Part shown: piece after piece, positions 57,075-64,000 of the stretch | Numbering within the stretch: position 1 is the first letter of the stretch | How the letters are laid out: each line of letters starts with the position of its first letter | Assembly: GCF_005221325.1 (NCBI RefSeq) | Contig: NZ_CP039888.1 | Location: 496,001-560,000 of the forward strand | Source: Agrobacterium tumefaciens | GTDB taxonomy: Bacteria; Pseudomonadota; Alphaproteobacteria; Rhizobiales; Rhizobiaceae | DNA length: 64,000 nt | Reading direction: 5' to 3' | Notes under the pieces: generated by a model | The model's input: only the letters and a program-made list of their open reading frames with translations | Database searches by the model: none | What the model was told of the DNA's origin: nothing | Made by a program: the position numbers and the translations under genes

Positions 57075-57235
57075 GCTTCCCGTCTAACCCAACATGGCCC
57101 GGCGGACCAGTTACGAATTCGTGGGGTTCATCATTTTCGGTTGATTGATCGGGCGCTATGCCGCATCCTGTACCTTGTCGAAGTGCGAACACCGTTTTTC
57201 GTTCAATGACGAAATTCGGTCTGCTGGAGGCGCCG

Positions 57236-57841
57236 GTGAGCTTTTCAACCCTGATGGATAAACGCGAACGTGGCTTTCTCGATGGTCAGTTCCTCATGGC
57301 GATGCCGGGGCTGGACGACGGCAATTTTGCCCGTGCGGTGATCTATATCTGCGCCCATTCGGATGCCGGCGCCATGGGTTTCATCATCAACCGCCCGCAA
57401 CAGATCACCTTCACGGACATTCTGCTGCATCTGAAACTGGTGGACAGCAACGACGCCATCATGCTGCCCAACCGCACCCGCGAATTTCCGATCCAGTGCG
57501 GCGGCCCGGTCGAATCCGGCCGCGGTTTCGTGCTGCATTCGGATGATTACTTAAGCGAATCCAGCATTCCGGTCAGCGATGATATTTCGCTGACGGCTAC
57601 GCTCGATATCGTCCGTGCCATCTCCAATGGTCGCGGCCCGCAAAAGGCGACCATGATGCTCGGTTATGCCGGCTGGGGTCCGGGCCAGCTGGAAAACGAA
57701 ATCGCCAATAATGGCTGGCTGAATTGCCCGGCCGCAGAAGAGCTGATCTTTGACCGGGGCCTGGACAATAAATATGAGCGGGCGCTGGCTCTGATGGGTG
57801 TGGATGCCCGCATGCTCTCCACGGATGCCGGGCACGCCTGA
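57236..57841 (+). CDS. YqgE/AlgH family protein (UPF0301)
   Basis: A 201-residue conserved protein: [26 protein letters not shown] at the start, then [15 protein letters not shown], and [23 protein letters not shown] near the end. The family is widespread and linked to alginate regulation in Pseudomonas, but its molecular function is unknown. The start is placed at a GTG (57236) because GGAGG lies 6 bases upstream; an ATG at 57206 in frame would add 10 residues. Confidence 0.9.
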   Translation: MSFSTLMDKRERGFLDGQFLMAMPGLDDGNFARAVIYICAHSDAGAMGFIINRPQQITFTDILLHLKLVDSNDAIMLPNRTREFPIQCGGPVESGRGFVLHSDDYLSESSIPVSDDISLTATLDIVRAISNGRGPQKATMMLGYAGWGPGQLENEIANNGWLNCPAAEELIFDRGLDNKYERALALMGVDARMLSTDAGHA

Positions 57842-57870
57842 GCCCCTCTTGTTCGCGGCGGTTTTTTGCT

Positions 57871-57896
57871 GGAACCAAATCCTGATCACTGACGTT
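57871..57896 (+). promoter_or_regulatory. EcfG-type general stress promoter upstream of csbD-like gene
   Basis: GGAAC, 17 bases, CGTT matches the EcfG -35/-10 consensus. Transcription would start near 57903, about 45 bases before the ATG at 57948. The downstream gene belongs to a stress-response family, which supports the call. Confidence 0.7.
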
Positions 57897-57947
57897 ACTC
57901 ACCCGGAAAGCCGGACAGACAGTACGGCTCAACTAGGGAGCAGTAAT

Positions 57948-58139
57948 ATGGGTAGCACATCTGACAAGATCGCCGGTAAGGCCAATGAAGTTGCTGGTAA
58001 GGTGAAGAAGAACGTCGGCGAAGCGACCGGTAACAATGAATTGCGAGCCAAGGGTGCCGCCCAGGAAACGAAGGGCAAGGTGCAGACCTCTGTTGGCAAG
58101 GCGAAGGATGCCGTCAAAGGCGCCGTTGACCGCATGTAA
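57948..58139 (+). CDS. CsbD family stress-response protein
   Basis: A 63-residue Lys/Ala/Gly-rich, highly hydrophilic protein of the CsbD type ([20 protein letters not shown], then [20 protein letters not shown]). CsbD is a general stress protein under sigma B control in Bacillus; here an EcfG-type promoter lies just upstream, the alphaproteobacterial counterpart. The molecular function is unknown. AGGGAG lies about 8 bases before the ATG; a perfect hairpin follows the stop. Confidence 0.92.
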   Translation: MGSTSDKIAGKANEVAGKVKKNVGEATGNNELRAKGAAQETKGKVQTSVGKAKDAVKGAVDRM

Positions 58140-58181
58140 TATTGCATGAAGTGATGCGCCCCTCCCACAGCAGGGCGCGTG

Positions 58182-58209
58182 GAGCGCATGTGTTCTCGCA
58201 CATGCGCTC
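58182..58209 (+). terminator. Hairpin after csbD-like gene
   Basis: GAGCGCATGTG, TTCTCG, CACATGCGCTC: a perfect 11-bp stem 42 bp after the stop, followed by TTGT. Likely terminator. Confidence 0.65.
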
Positions 58210-58306
58210 TTGTCGTGTATGGGCCAAGGTGACCGGGCGTCACGCCGTCACTTCCGCATTTTATGTCTGCCTTTCCTCCACCCGTTCCATCGCAAGGGTT
58301 TCACCC

Positions 58307-59401
58307 ATGAAGCTTTTCTCCTGCGCAGCCTGCGGCCAGCCCGTTCATTTCGACAATCGCTTTTGTGTCTCCTGCGGCCATCGGCTGGCCTTCGTGCCGG
58401 AACGGCTTTCCATGGAAGCGCTGGCGCCTGCGGGTGAACCCAACTGGCAGATCGTCGCGGAGCCGGAAAGACAGGTGCGGTTTTGCGCCAATGAGGTGAA
58501 TGATATCTGCAACTGGTCGGTGCCGGCGGAAAGCGCCAGCGCCTTTTGCCCGGCCTGCAGCCACAATCGTCTTGTGCCCGACATCGCGACGGAGCAGGGG
58601 ATTGAGCAGTGGCGCCGCATCAGCCAGGCGCAGCGGCATCTGTTTTATTCGATCCTGAAGCTTGGCCTGCCGCATCCCAACCGCGATGCTGATCCCGCCG
58701 GCGGTCTCGTTTTCGACTTTCTGGTGGATGAGGTCGCACCTGACGGTTCCGTCATTCCCGCCATGACCGGTCACGATGAAGGCCTGATCGCCATCCGCGC
58801 CGCCGAGGCTGATGATGCGACGCGCGAACAGGTGCGCGCCAATATGAATGAGCCCTACCGTACCATGCTCGGCCATTTCCGCCACGAGGTCGGGCACTTC
58901 ATCTGGAACAAGCTGGTGCGCGACGCGAACCGGCTGGAAGCGTGCCGCGCCGTCTTTGGCGACGAGCGCGAGGATTACGGCGCTGCCCTGCAACGTAATT
59001 ACGATGGCGGGCCAAGCCCCGACTGGCAGGAGAATTTCATCAGCTCCTATGCGTCGGTCCACCCATGGGAGGATTTCGCCGAATGTTTCGCCCATTATCT
59101 GCATATCGTCGATACGCTGGAGACGGCGCGCGCCTTCGGCGTGGCGATCGATCCGGATGGGCACGAGGAAATGGCGGCGGAGGTAACTTTCGACCCTTAC
59201 AATGCCCGCAGTGCCGCGCAGCTGGTCAAGGCGTGGATCCCACTCAGCGTCGCCATCAATTCCATTCAGCGCAGCATGGGGGAGGCGGACCTTTATCCCT
59301 TCGTGCTGACGCCGCCGGTGGTGGCGAAGATGGAGTTCGTTCACGACCTGCTGCATGGGAAGGTGGCGGTGGATGCGCCGCAGGCGGCGATGGGTCGGTG
59401 A
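58307..59401 (+). CDS. Zinc-ribbon putative metallopeptidase (DUF2248-like)
   Basis: A 364-residue cytoplasmic protein. The N-terminal part has rubredoxin-like zinc-ribbon cysteines (CAACGQPVHFDNRFCVSCGH and later FCPACSHNRL). The main domain carries the zinc protease motif HEVGH in FRHEVGHFIWNKL, with WEDFAECFAHYLHIVDTL downstream as a probable third-ligand region. This combination fits the family annotated as putative zinc-binding metallopeptidase. Substrate unknown. AAGGG lies upstream of the ATG at 58307. Confidence 0.85.
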   Translation: MKLFSCAACGQPVHFDNRFCVSCGHRLAFVPERLSMEALAPAGEPNWQIVAEPERQVRFCANEVNDICNWSVPAESASAFCPACSHNRLVPDIATEQGIEQWRRISQAQRHLFYSILKLGLPHPNRDADPAGGLVFDFLVDEVAPDGSVIPAMTGHDEGLIAIRAAEADDATREQVRANMNEPYRTMLGHFRHEVGHFIWNKLVRDANRLEACRAVFGDEREDYGAALQRNYDGGPSPDWQENFISSYASVHPWEDFAECFAHYLHIVDTLETARAFGVAIDPDGHEEMAAEVTFDPYNARSAAQLVKAWIPLSVAINSIQRSMGEADLYPFVLTPPVVAKMEFVHDLLHGKVAVDAPQAAMGR

Positions 59402-59458
59402 ACATGGATATCAGGGTTGAAAACCTGAAACTTTTTGGGGGCCAATTACCCCCTCCTT

Positions 59459-59545
59459 CGTCATCCTCGGGCCTGTCCCGAGGATCTGCAACCGATTGAT
59501 TTTATTCGACGTGATTAGATCCTCGGCACAGGGCCGAGGATGACG
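59459..59545. repeat. Long palindromic intergenic repeat (GTCATCCTCGG type)
   Basis: Two 28-base arms, 59459-59486 and 59518-59545, pair with two mismatches around a 31-base loop; each arm is itself a small palindrome (TCCTCGGGCCTGTCCCGAGGA in the left arm is one base over twenty, so see 59464-59484). It lies between convergent genes and has the same outer CGTCAT/ATGACG ends as the repeat hit by the IS110 element. Confidence 0.8.
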
Positions 59546-59586
59546 TCGCGTTTGGGGCGAGGGAGGCGCACGATCGCACCCTCCAA

Positions 59587-62502
59587 TCAAGAAGCCCGCT
59601 TCGTCGGCTGGAACCGTTCCCGCAGAAGCTTCAGCGCTGCATCCCCAGAAACCGGGGTGCCGAAAAGGAAGCTCTGGCCGAAATGGCAGTTCATGCGGGC
59701 CAGTTCCGCCGCATCCTCGGGTGTTTCAATGCCTTCCGCGACCACCTGCATGTCGAGCGCGCGCGCCATGGCGATGACCGAGCGTAGGAGCACGTTGCGC
59801 TTGTCACTGGTATTGGCCACCAGCGCCTTGTCGAGCTTGATCGTATCGAACGGGAAACGGGTGAGATAGGCAAGCGACGAATAACCGGTGCCGAAATCGT
59901 CCATTGCGAGGCTGAGGCCGGTTTCCTTGAGCTTGGAAAGCACAAGCCGCGCCTGTTCAGGGTTTTCCATGACGACGGATTCCGTCAGTTCCAGCTTCAG
60001 CTGCTGCGGATTGCAGCGCGTGCGGGTCAGCATGCCACGCACATCGTTGTACAATTCATTGTTCAGCAATTGCGCGCTGGAAATATTGACGGAAATGAAG
60101 ATCGGCATCTTCTCGATGGCATGTTGCCAGTCCATCAGGTCCGTCGCCGCACGCTCCAGTGCGAACATGCCGAGCGGCTCGATCAGACCGGAAGCCTCCG
60201 CGATGGGAATGAACTCGCTCGGCGGAATATTGCCGCGCTTCGGGTGTTCCCAGCGCATCAGGGCTTCAAAACCGGCAAGCTCGCCATCGTCAAGCTTGAC
60301 AATCGGCTGATAGGCCAGCGACAGTTCCTTGCGCTCGATGGCGCGGCGAAGGTCGCTTTCCATCTGCAGCCGGTCGGTGCCTGACGTGCGGAAGGCGGGG
60401 CGGAACGGCTCGACGCGGTTGCCGCCGGCGCGCTTGGCGCGGTACATGGCCAGTTCCGCGTCGCTCAAAAGCCCGGCCGCACTTTCCTGCTGGTCGATCC
60501 AAGAAACGAGGCCGATGGAGGCGGTGAGGATGATCTCGCGGTTGGCGAAATTGATCGGCACCATGATCGCCTTGTTCACCGCATCGGCAAAATCGGCCAC
60601 ACGCTGCGGATCGCGCTCCGACGTCAGGATCAGGCCGAACTCATCGCCGCCGAGACGCGCCAGCGTATCCTGCGGCTTTAGCAGGCGGCGCAGGCGGCGG
60701 GTGAGAGCAATGAGGATATTGTCGCCGGCAGCAATGCCGAGCGTGTCATTGACCAGCTTGTAACGGTCGATGTCGATCGCCATCACGGTCGGGCGCACGC
60801 CCTCGCTATCGGGCGAGAGATTGAGGATCGATTGCAGGCGGTCAAGGAAGACCTGCCGGTTCGGAAGCCCGGTCAGATTGTCGTTCATCGCATCCTGCAA
60901 CAGCCGCTCGACCGAATTCTTCTGCTCGGTAATATCGGTGATGGTGCCGACGCAGCGGATGATTTCGCCGTTGGAGCCGAGAACCGGACGGGCGCGGATT
61001 TGCAACCAGTGGAAATGACCATCCTCGGCGCGAATGCGGAATTCGTGGTTGAGACGGCCCTTGCGATGGTCGAGCAGCACGTCGAGCGTTGCCTTGAACC
61101 GGTCGCGGTCGTCAGGATGCAGGCGCGGCAGCCAGTTACGCGCAGCACCATGCATGGTGCCGGGCTCCAGCCCCAGACGGTTGGAAATGTCTGGCGTGGT
61201 GACGATGCGGTCGCGTGTCACATCCCAGTCCCAGACGGTATCGCCGCTGCCCGTCAACGCCAGCGATTGGCGTTCGAGATCGGAGAACAAACCCTGCTGG
61301 TACGCGCTGCCGGCAAAGGCATGCTGGATGACGGTGAAGCCGATCAGAAGCACGATCAGCACCAGCCCGCCGCCGAGCGCAGGTTGCACGATGTCGTTGT
61401 CCAGCTGCCCCGTTACCGTCAGCCAGCTGCCGAACAGCCAGACGAGGATGAGCGCCCAGGAGGGAACGAGCAGGATCGCCCGGTCGTAACGGTTGAAGCC
61501 GAGATAGATGATGAGCGCGATACCGGCGGTCGCCGTCAGCGCGAAGGAGACGCGGGCAATACCTGACGCAACCGAAGGATCGTAAATCGCAACGCCGAAC
61601 AGCAGCGCCAGACCCACCACCCAGGCAAAGGTCGCATAACCCAGATGCGCGTGCCATCGGTTGAGATTGAGATAGGTGAACAGGAAGACCACGAAGCTGG
61701 AGGCGAGAGCCACTTCGGCGCCCGCCCTCCATATTCGCTGATCGCTTGAAGTGACCGTGATGAGCTTTTCGAGAAAGCCGAAATCGACGCAGATATAGGC
61801 GAGTACCGCCCAGGCAAGTGCTGCCGACGCCGGCAGGACCGATGTTCCCTTGACCACGAAAAGGATGGTCAGGAGCACGGCCAGCAGGCCGGCAATGCCG
61901 AGCACGATGCCGCGATAGAGCGTGAACGCGTTGATCGTATCCTTGTAGGCTTCCGGTTCCCACAGATAGATCTGCGGCAGCTGCGGCGTGGAAAGCTCGG
62001 CCACAAAGGTGATGACGGAGCCCGGATTGAGCGTGATGCGGAAGACGTCAGCATCAGGGCTCGGCTGCCGGTCGAGCGCAAAGCCCTCGCTCGGCGTGAT
62101 GGCGATGATGCGCTGCGAACCGAGGTCGGGCCAGAACAGCTTGGAATTGACGAGACGGAAATGCGGCGCGACGATCACGCGCTCCAGCTGCTCTTCGGAG
62201 ACGTTGGCGAGCGCAAAGACCGCCCAGTCGCCCTGATGATCTTCGGAGCTGGCGCGCACTTCGATACGGCGGCGGATGCCGTCAGGGCCGGGCGCGGTCG
62301 AGACCTGGAAGGCTTCGCCCTGGTTGGCATAGATATCGGTCGTCGCGGTGAGGTCGAGAGCCGTGTCGTCACGGGAAATCTTCACTGGTTCGAAAGCGTA
62401 GGAATGAGAGGCAAAAAGCACGAAAAGCAGGAAAAACGGCACAGCCAGTGCGATTGCCGCCAGACGTTTCGACAGGCACGGCGCAGAGTGATTGTAGGTC
62501 AT
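59587..62502 (-). CDS. Membrane-bound GGDEF-EAL protein with 7TMR-DISM sensor and PAS domain
   Basis: A 971-residue cyclic-di-GMP enzyme. Order: signal/anchor helix, an exported beta-sandwich sensor (about residues 40-180), seven membrane helices (about 185-400, 7TMR-DISM), a PAS domain (WDWDVTRDRIVTTPDISNRLG), GGDEF (RLGGDEFGLIL, near residue 618) and EAL (FEALMRWEHP, near residue 746, with DDFGTGYSSLAYL). Both catalytic motifs look intact, so it may make and degrade c-di-GMP; direction in vivo is unknown. The ATG at 62502 overlaps the acetyltransferase stop by four bases. Confidence 0.93.
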   Translation of the reverse strand: MTYNHSAPCLSKRLAAIALAVPFFLLFVLFASHSYAFEPVKISRDDTALDLTATTDIYANQGEAFQVSTAPGPDGIRRRIEVRASSEDHQGDWAVFALANVSEEQLERVIVAPHFRLVNSKLFWPDLGSQRIIAITPSEGFALDRQPSPDADVFRITLNPGSVITFVAELSTPQLPQIYLWEPEAYKDTINAFTLYRGIVLGIAGLLAVLLTILFVVKGTSVLPASAALAWAVLAYICVDFGFLEKLITVTSSDQRIWRAGAEVALASSFVVFLFTYLNLNRWHAHLGYATFAWVVGLALLFGVAIYDPSVASGIARVSFALTATAGIALIIYLGFNRYDRAILLVPSWALILVWLFGSWLTVTGQLDNDIVQPALGGGLVLIVLLIGFTVIQHAFAGSAYQQGLFSDLERQSLALTGSGDTVWDWDVTRDRIVTTPDISNRLGLEPGTMHGAARNWLPRLHPDDRDRFKATLDVLLDHRKGRLNHEFRIRAEDGHFHWLQIRARPVLGSNGEIIRCVGTITDITEQKNSVERLLQDAMNDNLTGLPNRQVFLDRLQSILNLSPDSEGVRPTVMAIDIDRYKLVNDTLGIAAGDNILIALTRRLRRLLKPQDTLARLGGDEFGLILTSERDPQRVADFADAVNKAIMVPINFANREIILTASIGLVSWIDQQESAAGLLSDAELAMYRAKRAGGNRVEPFRPAFRTSGTDRLQMESDLRRAIERKELSLAYQPIVKLDDGELAGFEALMRWEHPKRGNIPPSEFIPIAEASGLIEPLGMFALERAATDLMDWQHAIEKMPIFISVNISSAQLLNNELYNDVRGMLTRTRCNPQQLKLELTESVVMENPEQARLVLSKLKETGLSLAMDDFGTGYSSLAYLTRFPFDTIKLDKALVANTSDKRNVLLRSVIAMARALDMQVVAEGIETPEDAAELARMNCHFGQSFLFGTPVSGDAALKLLRERFQPTKRAS

Positions 62503-63098
62503 GTATCGTACTTCGTTCCGCCGGAGCTTTGCTTGTCGGCAAGAAGGGAAAACATCATATGATCCCGCCATTGGCCATTGATTTTCAGATATTCCCGCAG
62601 GAGGCCTTCCCGCTGGAACCCGGCATTTTCGAGAAGCCGGATGCTTTTGAAGTTTTCCGGAATACAGGCTGCCTCGATACGGTGCAACTGAAGTCCGTTA
62701 AAGATGTAGGGTATTACCAATTTTAATGCGGCGGACATATGGCCTTGCGCGGCGTGGCGCTCGCCGGTCCAATATCCGATCATGCAGCTTTGTGCGGCCC
62801 CGCGCCGGATGTAACCGATGGTGATGCCACCGACGAGCAGCGTCTCCTTCTGAAACAGCAGAAACGAGACGGCGGTGCCGGAGGAAAACTCCTGGCCGTT
62901 GCGCACCACGCGCATGCGGAAGGCGCCTTCAGTCAGCTCGTCCGGGCGCCAGGTCGGCTCCCAGGGCTGAAGAAACTGCCGGCTTTCCGAGCGCAACACA
63001 TGCCATTGCTTGAAATCGCTGTAGCGCGGCAGTCTGAGGAGATGATCGGCGCTGCGCAGTTCGGGCGTGTCGCTATGTCGGGAAAGAAAACGCAGCAT
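62499..63098 (-). CDS. GNAT-family N-acetyltransferase (RimJ/RimL type)
   Basis: A 199-residue acetyltransferase. The fold is seen in VGGITIGYIRRGAAQSCMIGYWTG, RHAAQGHMSAALKLVIPYIF (acetyl-CoA loop) and RIEAACIPENFKSIRLLENAGFQREG, the last typical of RimJ enzymes that acetylate the N terminus of ribosomal protein S5. The substrate is inferred. It lies downstream of the M16 peptidase gene and overlaps the GGDEF-EAL gene by four bases, so the three may form one operon. Confidence 0.9.
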   Translation of the reverse strand: MLRFLSRHSDTPELRSADHLLRLPRYSDFKQWHVLRSESRQFLQPWEPTWRPDELTEGAFRMRVVRNGQEFSSGTAVSFLLFQKETLLVGGITIGYIRRGAAQSCMIGYWTGERHAAQGHMSAALKLVIPYIFNGLQLHRIEAACIPENFKSIRLLENAGFQREGLLREYLKINGQWRDHMMFSLLADKQSSGGTKYDT

Positions 63099-63191
63099 TC
63101 ACGATCCCTGTGCGGCAGACATCGCCATCCGCGAACGGGATGGCGAAAAAGGTGAGCGGTCTTCGCCTTTAAATCCCGCCCTCATATCGGT

Positions 63192-64000
63192 TTATCCGTT
63201 AGCCTTTATCCTTGCGGGCTGCTGCGCGGAAAGCGCGGCAGTGATGTCTGAAAGCGGCGGCAGATGTTCAAGCGGGCCAATTGCAGACAATGTCGGAACT
63301 GTATCGAAAAACAGCCGTCCTGCAAGATCGGTCAGGCGTTCCCGCGTGATGTGTTCCAGGCGCTCCATCATCTCCTCATTGGGGATGGGACGGCCGTAAA
63401 GCATCATCTGCCGGGCCATCTGGCCGGCGCGGGCCGCTGGGCTTTCCTGCCCCATCAGCAATTGCGCACGGATCTGCGCGCGGGCGCGGTTGATTTCCTC
63501 CTGATGGATAATCTGGGAAGACTTGCGCAATTCATCGACTATGACGGGCATCAGTTCGGGCAGGTCGTTGCCGCCGGTGGCCGCATGAACGCCGAAGATG
63601 CCGGTATCGGAAAAACCCCAATGGAAGGCATAGACGGAATAACACAGTCCACGCGCCTCGCGCACTTCCTGGAAGAGGCGCGATGACATGCCGCCGCCGA
63701 GAATATTGGCGAGAATCTGCGAACAATAGAAATCGCGGGCGTGATAGGCCTTGCCCTCGAAGCCGAGCAGCACCTGCGCGTCCATGAGGTCGCGCGTCTC
63801 GCGGATTTCTCCGCCTGTATAGATCGCCTTTTCCATGACGGGCGTTGCCGCCGGAACGAGCGGCAGCGAGGCAAAACGCTCTTCCACCTGCTTCACGAAG
63901 CTTTCATGATCGACCGCGCCGGCCGCGACGACGAAGATGCGGTCCGTCGTATAATTGCGGGCGAGATAATGCCGGATCTCTCCGCTGGTGAACGATTGCA
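63192..64000 (-). CDS. M16 family metallopeptidase, C-terminal part (cut by window edge)
   Basis: The frame is open from the right edge to the stop at 63192, giving the last 269 residues. It matches the C-terminal half of mitochondrial processing peptidase-like M16 proteins of alphaproteobacteria: QVLLGFEGKAYHARDFYCSQILANILGGGMSSRLFQEVREARGLCYSVYAF is represented by its start (QVLLGFEGKAYHARDF) and the GGGMSSRLFQEVRE block. The zinc motif HxxEH lies outside the window, so activity cannot be judged. The acetyltransferase gene follows 93 bp downstream. Confidence 0.9.
   Translation of the reverse strand, partial: QSFTSGEIRHYLARNYTTDRIFVVAAGAVDHESFVKQVEERFASLPLVPAATPVMEKAIYTGGEIRETRDLMDAQVLLGFEGKAYHARDFYCSQILANILGGGMSSRLFQEVREARGLCYSVYAFHWGFSDTGIFGVHAATGGNDLPELMPVIVDELRKSSQIIHQEEINRARAQIRAQLLMGQESPAARAGQMARQMMLYGRPIPNEEMMERLEHITRERLTDLAGRLFFDTVPTLSAIGPLEHLPPLSDITAALSAQQPARIKANG

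Overview
The window looks like a stretch of the main circular chromosome of an alphaproteobacterium of the Rhizobiaceae, most likely Agrobacterium. This is inference from gene content: BA14K proteins, an IalB-family protein, BioMNY, a rhizobial ctaC-D-B-coxF-G-E cluster, EcfG-type promoters, GAAC-N7-GAAC SOS boxes and rhizobial palindromic intergenic repeats. No rRNA, tRNA, prophage or CRISPR array was seen. Genes are dense, on both strands, and mostly housekeeping.

Layout. 1-9.6 kb: a radical SAM protein (cut by the left edge), a small glycosyltransferase, a FAD-linked 2-hydroxyacid dehydrogenase, Sua5, the glycine betaine demethylase pair gbcA/gbcB, tandem BA14K proteins and a CorA/ZntB transporter. 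9.7-17 kb: an acyl-CoA dehydrogenase/enoyl-CoA hydratase pair behind a LiuR-like operator, two RNA methyltransferases (RlmD-like and TlyA) and a chemotaxis receptor. 17-21 kb: a membrane transporter-like protein divergent from an Lrp regulator, then small ACT, NTF2-like, ABM and XRE genes. 21-27.4 kb: dxs, pirin, xseB, a deacetylase and the biotin uptake operon bioMNY. 27.5-31.9 kb: a YcaQ-type DNA glycosylase behind an SOS box, ribB with a degenerate RibA half, aroC and a DUF1344-like protein.

32.0-33.3 kb: an IS110-family element inside a chromosomal palindromic repeat. Its 5' noncoding region carries a readable bridge RNA. All four guide segments match, in the expected order, the observed target and the element's own ends. 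This is the most notable object in the window.

33.3-42.3 kb: phosphatase-fabI, a DnaJ-type protein, a lipoprotein, pdxH, a TauE permease, a MazG-like protein, HAD and VOC proteins, tldD and ialB. 42.6-52.7 kb: the aa3 cytochrome oxidase and its assembly genes (ctaC, ctaD, ctaB, coxF-like, ctaG, ctaE, DUF983, surf1), continuing into ispH-thrB-rnhA and a Dabb protein; an FNR/FixK-like box sits just before ctaC. 52.7-64 kb: an autotransporter broken by a frameshift in a six-base homopolymer, a peroxiredoxin, a DsbD-alpha-like protein, YqgE, a CsbD stress protein behind an EcfG promoter, a zinc-ribbon metallopeptidase, a membrane GGDEF-EAL protein, an acetyltransferase and an M16 peptidase cut by the right edge.

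Functions that connect: two MEP-pathway genes (dxs, ispH); heme O and copper assembly factors beside the oxidase they serve; stress promoters on BA14K and CsbD; possible LexA control of two repair-like genes.
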